Origin: Microvirga flocculans ATCC BAA-817
GTDB lineage: Bacteria > Pseudomonadota > Alphaproteobacteria > Rhizobiales > Beijerinckiaceae
Reading direction: 5' to 3'
NCBI RefSeq assembly: GCF_000518665.1
Contig: NZ_JAEA01000019.1
Location: 1 to 41,388, forward strand
Length of the DNA stretch: 41,388 nucleotides
Shown here: one piece after another, positions 1 to 8,800 of the stretch
Layout of the letters: each line of letters starts with the position of its first letter
Numbering within the stretch: position 1 is the first letter of the stretch
Notes under the pieces: model-generated
What the model was told of the DNA's origin: nothing
What the model saw: only the letters and a program-made list of their open reading frames with translations
Databases searched by the model: none
Position numbers and translations under genes: made by a program

Positions 1-218
1 CGGCGGATGAGGAACTCGCGGTGCGGGTCGAGCTTGGAATAGCGCCAGCCGCCCTCCGGCTTGGGCGCTAGGCTGCCGGTGTCCCGATAGGCAGCCATCA
101 GCCGGACCACGAAGGCGACCGACACGTCAAAGTGCCGGGCAGCGGCATGACAGGAGTGCCCCGCCTCGACAAAGCGCGCCACGCGGCGGCGAAGGTCCAA
201 CGAGTAGGACTTGGTCAT
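1..218 (-). CDS. IS630-type transposase, N-terminal part (cut by window edge)
   Basis: Reading leftward from the ATG at 218, the frame stays open to the window edge and encodes about 72 residues beginning MTKSYSLDLRRRVARFVEAG, then a HFDVS..VVRLMAAYR helix-turn-helix and a basic GSLAPKPEGG linker. This is the typical N-terminal DNA-binding region of IS630/Tc1-mariner transposases, which recognises the element's terminal repeat; the DDE catalytic domain would lie outside the window. A strong Shine-Dalgarno (GGAGGAG, complement of about 225-231) sits just upstream and decides the start. The element end should lie within about 60 bases upstream of the start (near 240-285), but without the other end I cannot define the inverted repeat or the TA target duplication. 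Whether the copy is intact is unknown. Confidence 0.8.
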   Translation of the reverse strand, partial: MTKSYSLDLRRRVARFVEAGHSCHAAARHFDVSVAFVVRLMAAYRDTGSLAPKPEGGWRYSKLDPHREFLIR

Positions 219-655
219 CGCTCATCTCCTCCAAAGAGGGCCAAGATGAGTGAATCACGAAGCCGTCACATCGTATAGTCCAAACGATTCCGTCAGAATT
301 GCCCTTGCTCTAGCATGAACCCGTATATCGCACAGAAATTCCAATTTATGGTCGTAATCGTTTTTGCCGGGACCGTCTGATTTCAAACTTTCATAAAGAT
401 ACTTCTTAGTGATCTGCTGAAGAAAATGATGTAAATGTGGCCCATTCCGTTATAATTTTCATGTTATCTCTTGTAAAAATATTTTCGTGCTCTATATCCA
501 TATCATCGCCTTTGGCCGGATAATCGGGCCGTTTCGCTGTTGGCACTGTCAGGCGCACGTTCAGACTCTCTACAAACCATCGACGAACCGGGTTGGGTCA
601 TGTTCCGCATGCCTCCGCTCAAGCGCATCTGCATCAACCGCGAAAGGTTATACCC
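219..655. other. Intergenic region between the transposase and cspA
   Basis: No credible gene in 437 bases. The left part (to about 285) should contain the end of the IS630-type element. The middle (about 290-500) is markedly more AT-rich than the surroundings. The right part is the upstream region of the cold-shock gene and probably its long untranslated leader. A frame open from 487 has no family resemblance and overlaps cspA in another frame, so it is treated as noise. Confidence 0.5.
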
Positions 656-865
656 ATGATCATGGGCACTGTGAAATTCTACAACGATATGAAGGGCTTC
701 GGCTTCATCCAACCGGACTATGGCAGCAAGGACGTATTCGTCCACGCCACCGCTCTTGAGCGCGCCGGCCTGCGCAACCTCGTCGAAGGTCAGAAGGTTT
801 CCTTCGATACAGCCGAGGACCGCCGCAGCGGCAAGGTCGCCGTCAACAACATCCAGAAGGCCTAA
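656..865 (+). CDS. cspA: Cold-shock domain protein, CspA family
   Basis: This 69-residue protein is one cold-shock (OB-fold) domain, the usual length for the family. It binds single-stranded RNA or DNA and acts as an RNA chaperone. The RNP1-type motif KGFGFI and the RNP2-type motif VFVHA are both intact, and the C-terminus ends in the usual VNNIQ. The start is the ATG at 656, with a GAAAGG Shine-Dalgarno about eight bases upstream. A second in-frame ATG at 662 is also possible and gives the more common MGTVKFYN start. A longer frame opening at 593 adds non-homologous sequence and is rejected. A good rho-independent terminator follows at 901-927, so the gene is probably monocistronic. It heads a run of small genes ending with S21. 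The family is certain; the exact paralogue is not. Confidence 0.96.
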   Translation: MIMGTVKFYNDMKGFGFIQPDYGSKDVFVHATALERAGLRNLVEGQKVSFDTAEDRRSGKVAVNNIQKA

Positions 866-900
866 GGATGATCGCGCGCAAACTATAAGTGCTTCTGCAA

Positions 901-927
901 AGCCGCTCCCGGGTGGAGCGGCTTTTT
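901..927 (+). terminator. Rho-independent terminator of cspA
   Basis: A perfect 9-base stem (AGCCGCTCC at 901-909 with GGAGCGGCT at 915-923) closes a five-base loop and runs into a T tract (TTTTTCTTT). It lies 35 bases after the cspA stop codon. Confidence 0.88.
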
Positions 928-972
928 CTTTGCGGTGCCCCATCATTCGATGGTCAAACAACTGAGGACGCG

Positions 973-1173
973 ATGAACACATTTCGCAAAACCGCCCCTG
1001 TAAAGTCAGTCATGTTCGCGGTGAACTATGACGATGGTCGCACGGCCTACCTGTGGGTCAACAATCGCGTTGAGGCGAGTGGCGCTGCAGTCATCGCCTC
1101 AACCGCCCGAGCCCAACAAGAGCAAGGCTCCCTTCCGGAAGGCACCATCATCAGCATTAAACGCGTCCGATAG
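973..1173 (+). CDS. Small hypothetical protein
   Basis: A 66-residue protein I do not recognise. It starts at the ATG at 973 behind GAGGA with six bases of spacing. The same frame is open back to 889, but that part crosses the cspA terminator. The sequence has an alternating hydrophobic/polar character (VMFAVNYDDGRTAYLWVNN), suggesting a small beta-rich fold, and ends in the basic stretch SIKRVR. There are no cysteines, signal peptide or membrane segment. It sits between cspA and the DUF6481 gene in the same orientation. No function can be assigned. Confidence 0.65.
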   Translation: MNTFRKTAPVKSVMFAVNYDDGRTAYLWVNNRVEASGAAVIASTARAQQEQGSLPEGTIISIKRVR

Positions 1174-1210
1174 TGGGCACCGATCAACTGATAGAGACGT
1201 ATTGAGATCA

Positions 1211-1567
1211 ATGAGTGGAATGAAGCAGAAAGATTTTAGCGAACGGTTGAGTGCCGCCAGAGACGCAAAGCAGGCTATGGCCGCCAAGTTTCATCAGCGG
1301 CCCAGTCCTTATGACCCGGCGGTTGCGGAACGGCGGGCCGCTCGGGCAGCGATAAGCGCCGCGCGGGATGCTCGCATGGCCGAACGGGACGCTCAGCGCC
1401 TTGCCGAGAACGCACGCCTTATCGCGGAGCGGGAGGCTCTTGTTGCCGCGCAAGCCGAGCAGGAAGCGCGTGCGATCGCAGAAACGATAGAGAACGAGGC
1501 TCGGTTGCAGGCCGAGCGCAAGGCCGCCCGGGATGCCCGTTACGCCGCTCGCAAGGCGCGAAAATAG
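1211..1567 (+). CDS. DUF6481-like Ala/Arg/Glu-rich helical protein
   Basis: A 118-residue protein starting at the ATG at 1211 (MSGMKQKDFSERLSAARDAK). From about residue 35 to the end it is one long charged helix rich in Ala, Arg and Glu, with repeated AARxAR and ERDAQR-like steps, so it is probably a coiled coil or an extended basic helix. The N-terminal pattern (FSERLSAARDAKQAMAAKF..RPSPYDPAV) matches my recollection of DUF6481 proteins of Methylobacterium and relatives, whose function is unknown. The frame is open further upstream, from 1028, but that part overlaps the preceding gene. The Shine-Dalgarno is weak (GAGATC). Arginine richness suggests nucleic-acid contact, which is inference only. 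Confidence 0.75.
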   Translation: MSGMKQKDFSERLSAARDAKQAMAAKFHQRPSPYDPAVAERRAARAAISAARDARMAERDAQRLAENARLIAEREALVAAQAEQEARAIAETIENEARLQAERKAARDARYAARKARK

Positions 1568-1637
1568 TGCCCCATACCAAGTCACATCCTGATGACTGCG
1601 TCTGATCATATTCACTCAAGAGCGAGGAGATTGAGCA

Positions 1638-1832
1638 ATGACTCACAAGTTCAAGGTTCGACAACTGGTCAGGCTGAAGCAGCCCGGATTCTCTGACGCC
1701 CAGACGAGCTCCGGCGGTGTTTACGAGGTCATCCGGCTGATGCCGGCCGATCAGACGGGCGAACTTTCATACCGGATCAAGGCGGGCTTCATCGAGAGAG
1801 CTGTCCGCGAAAGTGAAATTCGCAGCACGTAG
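1638..1832 (+). CDS. Small hypothetical protein (KFKVRQLVRL family)
   Basis: A 64-residue protein with a clear AGGAG Shine-Dalgarno nine bases before the ATG. It begins MTHKFKVRQLVRL, continues through a glycine turn (SSGGVYEVIRLMPAD) and ends in RIKAGFIERAVRESEIRS. Small proteins with this layout are frequent in Rhizobiales and look like a compact SH3-like beta-barrel with a short C-terminal segment. That fold is my inference from the alternating pattern, and no activity is known to me. It lies between the DUF6481 gene and the S21 gene, all in one orientation. Confidence 0.75.
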   Translation: MTHKFKVRQLVRLKQPGFSDAQTSSGGVYEVIRLMPADQTGELSYRIKAGFIERAVRESEIRST

Positions 1833-1909
1833 TACCTCTGGACTTATTGCTGTCTCGCAGCATTCATATGCTGCGACAGCCATAATGCGAGGCATAGAAA
1901 GGATATCCA

Positions 1910-2212
1910 TTGCAAGTTCTGGTTCGTGACAACAATGTCGATCAGGCGCTGAGAGTGCTCAAAAAGAAGATGCAGCGCGAAGGAATTTTTCGCGAAATGA
2001 AAGCACGGAAAGCCTATGAGAAGCCCTCTGAACGCAAGACGCGGGAGAAGGCGGAAGCTGTGCGGCGTAGCCGCAAACTGGCTCGTAAGCAGGCCATCCG
2101 GGAGGGACTGATCGCGGCTCCCAAGCCTAAACCTCGTTTTTCCGGATCGCGCAGACCCGCAACTGCTTCCGGCATCGGATCCCGCACTCCAATGGAAGAG
2201 TCGAAGGTTTAG
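1910..2212 (+). CDS. rpsU: 30S ribosomal protein S21, with a basic C-terminal extension
   Basis: A 100-residue protein whose first 60 residues match bacterial S21: [20 protein letters not shown], then [21 protein letters not shown]21 binds the 30S subunit near the 3' end of 16S rRNA and helps initiation. The start is a TTG at 1910, placed by homology and by AAAGGA (1898-1903) just upstream. The C-terminal 40 residues form a Lys/Arg/Pro/Ser-rich tail typical of alphaproteobacterial S21, longer than the roughly 70-residue enterobacterial form. A second rpsU elsewhere in the genome is likely in this group, and this copy beside a cold-shock gene may be the stress-associated one; that is inference. 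Confidence 0.93.
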   Translation: MQVLVRDNNVDQALRVLKKKMQREGIFREMKARKAYEKPSERKTREKAEAVRRSRKLARKQAIREGLIAAPKPKPRFSGSRRPATASGIGSRTPMEESKV

Positions 2213-2810
2213 TCGTTCCGAGGCCAAGCCTCATAGCGGGTTGATGCCTTTGCAAGTGGCGCATGGAATATCCCGCGCCACTTACGCTGTCAGTAGTCGG
2301 AGCCGAACCTGGATGTTAGCCGATTATTTCAATGATATGACGGAGTTCCTCACGCGAGAGGTCAGCCGGTCTTGGTTTGTCGGCTGTCTTGACCGACGGA
2401 GTATCTTTCGGTGGCTGCGGCTTGTGCTTCGGAAGCCGGGCGTATCTTAAACGATTCATAAATTTCCTGTCGCTGCATCGGGTCGTAGTCCTAGCAGCCT
2501 TTCGTGTTTGAAGATGTCGAATGCAAAGCAACGACGTTTAAGCCCGCCAAGCGGGCTGAGGAATAGCAATCGATTGGAACGGAAAGCGGGCTCGGCGCTC
2601 AATCAAGAGCAAAGGAGAGCAGGCCGAACACGTCGGTTGATCAATCAAGAATGAACGAAAAGACGATCTTTTGCAAGGCAAAACTCGTCGCAAAGCCAAC
2701 GATCTACTTTATGACAGCGTGCCTTGTACGCGCCGTAGGTCGGCATTAGATTTCCCGATCGACATTTGAGCGAACAATTCCGCTTCTTGTTTGGTTTTTC
2801 ACTCCGACTG
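2213..2810. other. Intergenic region downstream of rpsU and of the giant RTX gene
   Basis: About 600 bases in which the only coding candidate is a 47-residue minus-strand frame at 2316-2459. A short hairpin lies at 2541-2557 (AGCCCGC, three-base loop, GCGGGCT) without a good T tract on either strand. No clear terminator follows the giant gene's stop at 2811. Confidence 0.5.
2316..2459 (-). CDS. Possible small hypothetical protein (47 residues)
   Basis: The frame begins at the ATG at 2459, five to six bases after an AGGA, and encodes a basic proline-rich segment (RLPKHKPQPPKD) followed by a predicted amphipathic helix ending ADLSREELRHIIEIIG. Short alphaproteobacterial hypothetical proteins with a Pro/Lys-rich front and a terminal SREELR-type helix are familiar, so it may be real. 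The same frame is open up to 2531, but the Shine-Dalgarno favours the inner ATG. Coding status is uncertain at this length. Confidence 0.4.
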   Translation of the reverse strand: MNRLRYARLPKHKPQPPKDTPSVKTADKPRPADLSREELRHIIEIIG

Positions 2811-5800
2811 TCAGATGACGAAGAAGTCCTTGTAGGTCATGGCGAGCTTCTTCGAGAGCGTGGCGATCTCCACCTGCTTGTACTTCGAGCCCGAGCCGTC
2901 GGCGTCGTAATAGAGCACGCCCTTCTTGTTGTCGTAGACGAGGTAGTCGTTCTTGTCCTTGGCCTTGGAGCCGATGGTGAAGAACTCCTTCTTCAGCTGC
3001 GCGGGCTTCGTCTCCGAGCCTGCCTTGCCGAGCTTGGTGAAGACCTTGTTGTCGAGCCAGATCGCATCGTCCTTCACACTGAAGTCCGCGAGCTTGTCCT
3101 TGTTGGAGCTTCCGTTCGGCTTGGTATCGAACACGAAGACATCTCTCCCAGCGTCACCCTGAAGGGTATCGTTCCCCGGGCCTCCCCAAAGCGTGTCATT
3201 GCCTGCCCCGCCCTTGAATGCATCTCTCCCGGAGCCGCCTTTCAGCAGATCGGAGCCGGCGCCACCAGCCATTTTCTCGACTGCCAGATCCAATACGTTG
3301 ATGCGGAACTTTCTGTTGTAAGTCGCCCCATGCTCGTCCGCGACCTGCACAGTCACCCAATGAGACGTTGTCTGCTCGTAGTCGATCCTGACACCCTCAC
3401 TCACCACAATCTTATTTCCGCTGATCGCGAACCGACCGCCAGCATTGTCGAGAAGCTTGTAGGTGAACGAAGTGTCTGCATCCGGATCCTGGGATGAAAG
3501 CGTGCCGACAACCGTGCCAGTAGCGGATGCTTCACGGACAGTGCCGCCAGTCAGGATGAGACTCGTTGGCGCTTCATTGACGTCGTCGACGGCGATGGCG
3601 ATGACCTGGTCGATACTGAGCCCGTTCTGGTCGGTCACGCGGACAGTCACTTGATGAGAGGTCGCACTCTCGTAATCGAGGCTAGACCCCGCCGCGAGCC
3701 GAAGCTGGTTGCCGACGATCTCGAAGCGTCCCTCTGCATTGTCGACGAGGCTGTACGTGAGGGTATCGCCCGCATCGAAATCGACCGCACTGAGCGTGCC
3801 GACCAGCGCTCCTGCCGTTGCATCCTCCGAAATCCTCGGGAAGCTCAGGGTCACACCGGTCGGGGTCTCGTTGACGTCCGAAACATCAATGACGAGCGTT
3901 TCGGTATGGGTCAAGCCGCCTTGGTCCGTGACGCGTACCACAACCTGATGCGAGGTCGCACTCTCGTAATCGAGGCTATCCTCCGCCTTGAGGCGTAGCT
4001 GGTTGCCCACGATTTCGAAGCGCCCTTGGGCATCGTCGTCGAGAGTATAGGAGAAGATCTCTCCCGCGTCCGGATCGTTGGCGCTCAAGGCGCCGATCAC
4101 TGTACCTGCGGCAGCGTCTTCGGCAATCGAGGTTCCCGACAGCACAATGCTCGTTGGGGCATCGTTTGCATCAAGGACCGAGATGACAAACGCTTTGTCG
4201 TGGCTCAGGCCGCCTTGGTCTGTCACCCGCACCGTCACATTATGCAACGTACCGGTCTCGTAATCGAGATGCGCACCGGCCTTCAGTCTGAGTTGGTTGC
4301 CGAGGATTTCAAACTTCCCGTCTGGATCGCTCAGGATAGCGTAAGTGAAGGTGTATCCCGCATCTAGATCGGTAGCGCTCAAGGCCCCGATCACAGCGCC
4401 CCATGCCGCATTCTCGAGGATCGTGGCATTCGACAGGTCAATGTCCGTCGGCGTTTCATTGACGTTCGTGATGTCGACAGTGATGACTTTGGCTAAGCTT
4501 CGGCCGGTCTGATCGGTTACACGCACCGTCACTTGATGCGATGAGGCGCTCTCGTAGTCCAGAGATGCTCCGGCTTTGAGCCGCAACTGGTTCCCGACAA
4601 TCTCAAAACGGCCGCCTGCATCATCTTCTAGACTATAGGTAAAGGTGTCACCTGCATCGGAATCGATGGTGCTGAGAGTGCACACGACGGCGTTTCCTGC
4701 CATATCCTCGGCAAGAGCGTGCTTGGCCACAACCTTCGCGCCTGTGGAGTCGAAGCGTTGCTGATAGATGATCGCGGGAGCACCCAGCGTCTGGGTATCT
4801 TCCAGCGATCGCCATGTCACCACATAGCCGCCGTCGGCCAGAGCCGATACGCTTGCGGTCTCCTGGAGTCCCGTCGTCGTGGTGTTGATCAAGACTTCGC
4901 CGCCAACCTTGGCACCGGCTGCATCGAACTGCTGCAGATAAATGTCCGCGGTCGAGCCGCCATAGTACCGGGTTGTCCACGTCACCACATAGCCCCCATC
5001 GGGCAAGGCCGTGACGTCCGGAAAGATCTGTGAGTATGCCGTAGTGGTATTGACGAGCACGACACCGCCGATCTTGGCGCCGGAGGCGTCATAACGCTGC
5101 AGGAAGATGCCTCCGTTATCGGCATCGTAGGCCCCCCATGTCACGACAAAGCCGCCATCGGACAGAGCCGTCATGGCAGGGTCTGACTGACCGAAAACCT
5201 GCGTCGTATCGACCGGCATTGCGCCATCGACCGGAGTGCCATCGGCGGTATAGCGCTGCAGGTAGACACGACCATAGGCTATGGGATCATCAGACTCCCA
5301 CGCGATGACGTATCCCCCACCCGACAAGGCCACGATCTCGGGATAGATGTTGGTTCTTGATGTCGTCGTGTTAACGAAAATCTCACCGCCAATCGCGGCG
5401 CCGGAGTCGTCATAGCGCTGCAGGTATACACTGCTGCCTGACTCGTCCTGATCCCGGCTTTCCCAGGTGACGAGATAGCCCCCATCGGGCAGAGCCGCCA
5501 CGTGAGGGAGGGTCTGATCGCCCGCCGTCGTGGTGTTGACCAGCGTCTCACCGCCCACCTTGGCGCCGGCGGCATCGAACCGCTGAGAGTAGATGCCCCA
5601 GTTCGAGCCGTCCGAGCCTAAAATAGACTGCCATGTCACGACATAGCCGCCATCGGCCAGCGCCGTGATCGCTGGAAGATTTCCTCTCCAGTATGTGCTG
5701 GTGACATGTGTCTCGCTGCCGATCTTCTCCCCGGCGGCGTCATATCGCTGCAGGTAGACGCCGTTGCCCCAGATCTCCCAAGCGACGACAAAGCCGCCGT

Positions 5801-8800
5801 CGGGCAAGGATGTCACGCTCGGATTATACTGATCATAGATTGCCGCACTGACCAGTGTCTCCCCATCGACTTTCACAGTCACGATATCGGTCGGTGCATC
5901 TGGGCTGTTCGAGACACCGATGGCAAAGACCTCATCGTGGGTTAGTCCGCCCTGATCCGTGACCCGCACCTTCACCTGATGCGACGCTGCGCTCTCATAA
6001 TCTACGTCACCCTTGAGCCTCAGCTCATGTCCGACGATCTCGAAGCGCCCCCCTGCATCGTCAACGAGGGTGTAGATGAAAGTATCGCCAGTATTCGGAT
6101 CGCTCGCGCTGAGAGTGCCGATCAGCGTCCCAGCCGCGGCATCTTCCGATACGACCGCGTTCGATAGCGCAACGGCGGTTGGCGCATCGTTGCCGTCCGT
6201 GACCGTGATCGTGAAGATCTCATCGTGACTTAAGCCTCCCTGATCCTTCACCGTCACCGTGACCTGGTGTGAGGCCTTGCTCTCGAAGTCGAGGCTGACT
6301 CCGGCCTTTACCTTAAGTTGGTTGCCGACAATCTCGAACTTTCCGTCAGGGTCGCTCTGAATTGCGTAGGTGAACGTTTCTCCCGCGTCCGGATCGTCGG
6401 CGCTGAGAGCTCCGATAACCGTTCCAGATGCCGCGTTCTCAGAGACTGTCGCGCCTGAGAGCGCAATATCGGTCGGCGCTTCATTGACGTTCGTGACGGC
6501 GACCGTGAAGGCCTTGTCATAAGTCAGACCACCCTGGTCGGTCACGCGAACGGTGACCTGATGCGCCTGTGCGCCCTCGAAATCGAGGCTTGCCCCATTC
6601 TTCAGCCTGAGCTGGTTACCGACGATTTCGAACTTGCCGTCAGGGTCATTTTGGATCGCATAGGTGAAGCTACTGCCGGCGTCCGGATCCATAGCACTGA
6701 GCGTGCCGATCACGGTGCCCCCTGTCGCGCTCTCGGCGATCGTGGTAGCGCTCAGGTTCAGCGCTGTTGGTGCCTCATTGACGTTCGTGACGGCAATGGT
6801 GAAGGTCTTATCGTGAACAAGGCCATTCTGATCCGCCACCCGTACGGTCAGCTGATGTGAGGACGCACTCTCATAGTTGAAGCTGGCTCCCGCCTTGAGC
6901 CGCAGCTGATTGCCGACGACTTCGAACTTGCCGCTCGGATCGTTCAGGATAGCGTAGGTAAAGGTCGATCCGGCGTCCGGATCGCTGGCGCTGAGTGTTC
7001 CGATGACCGTCCCAGATGCCGCGTTCTCAGAGACTGTCGCGCCTGAGAGCGCAATATCGGTCGGCGCTTCATTGACGTTCGTGACGGTGACCGTGAAGGC
7101 CTTGTCATAAGTCAGGCCACCTTGGTCCGTCACGCGGACCGTCACAATGTGCGACGACTGGGCCTCACAGTCGAGGCTAGACCCGGCTTTGAGCCGCAGC
7201 TGATTGCCGATGATCTCGAATTTGCCGTCAGGGTCGCTCTTGATCGAATAGGTGAAAGTGCTTGCTGCATCCTGGTCACTGGCGCTTAAGGTACCGACCA
7301 CGGTGCCCGCTGCCGTATTCTCTGCAATCGACGATGTGCTCAGGTTGAGACCCGTCGGCGCTTCGTTAACGTCCGCAAGAGTGATCGTGAGTGTTTCGGT
7401 GTAGCTCAAGCCGTCTTGATCGGTCACGCGGACGGTCACTTGATGAGAGGCCGCACTTTCATAATCCAGACTAGCCCCCGCCTTGATGCGGAGCTGGCTG
7501 CCGACGATCTCGAAGCGTCCTCCCGCATTGTCGACGAGGCTGTACGTGAAGGTATCGCCCGCATCGGGGTCGATGGCGCTCAGGGTGCAGATCACCGTAC
7601 CGGCCGTCGCATTTTCGGCGACACTATGTTCGGCGACCACCTTCTGACCCCATGCATCGAACCGTTGCATGAAGACACCGCTGGGTGTCGCAATCGACTC
7701 CCAGGTCACGACATAGCCGCCATCGGACAAAGCCGTTATTCTCGGAGAACTTTGATCGGATGTAGTTCCGGTATTGACCAGAACCTCGCCGCCGATCTTG
7801 ACGCCGGCCGCATTGAAACGCTGCAGGTAGATCCCGGTTCCGGAGCCGTCATTGGCTGTCCAGGCCACGACATAACCGCCATCGGTCAAGGCTGTTATTG
7901 CCGGGAACTCAAGACCGCTTGGTAGCATGTACGCCGATGTCGTATCGACCCGGATCTCGCCGCCTACCTTGACGCCGGAGGCATCGAATTGCTGCAGATA
8001 GACGCCATCGCGCGCGATGTCCTGGCCATTGGTGAATGTATGCCAGACGACGACATAACCGCCACCAGACAACACGGTGATGACGGGCGACTGCTGATAG
8101 TATCCCGTGTAGGTGTTGACCAGGATCTCTCCACCGACCTTCGCGCCGCTGGCATCGTAACGCTGCAGGTAAATATCCGGAGCGCTGTAATTCAGAACCG
8201 CGTCATAGGTGTAGATCTGCCATGCTACAATATAGCCCCCATCGGGTAGAGCCTCGACCTTGGCGAAGTTTATGCCATTAGACTCCGTGGTGTTGACCTT
8301 GGTCTCGCCGCCGACCGGCGCGCCGGTCGCATCATAACGCTGCAGGGCTATGATTTTATGAGGACCGGTTCCGTCCCATATTTCGGATTCCCACGCCACA
8401 ACCAGGTCACCGTTGGATAACGTCGCGATGCTCGGGAACCGCTGCTCGTACCGCCAAGAGGTATTGACCTGGATCTCGCCGCCGACCTTTCCACCGGTCG
8501 CGTCAAACCGCTGGAGAGCAATGCCGAAGCGGTCATCGTCGACAGCTTCGGCCTCCCAGACAGCGACAAAGCCGCCGTCGGACAACGCGGTGACGCTGAC
8601 TGCGGTCTGGTCGCCGGCCTTGGTGGTGTTGATCAGGATCTCGCTGCCGACTTCGAGACCAGACGCGTCGTACTTCTGAAGGTAAAGATCAGGGCGAACA
8701 CCAAACAGACCAAAGAGCTCCCACGTGACGACATAGCCGCCATCGGCCAGGGCAGTCACTGTCGCGTTCGTTTGATTGCCCGTCATGGGCGGGACGCCAA

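Noticed and set aside
2766..8679. Many plus-strand open frames of 60-240 codons inside the 2.8-8.9 kb region
   Set aside because: All are antisense to the giant repeat protein. Their repeated pattern simply mirrors the cadherin and DGG repeats of the other strand, and none has a family match or a proper ribosome-binding site.
3294..8777. Regular repeats that might suggest a CRISPR array or satellite DNA
   Set aside because: Repeat units are about 165 or 294 bases, divergent, and in frame with one long coding sequence. There are no short identical repeats with unique spacers.
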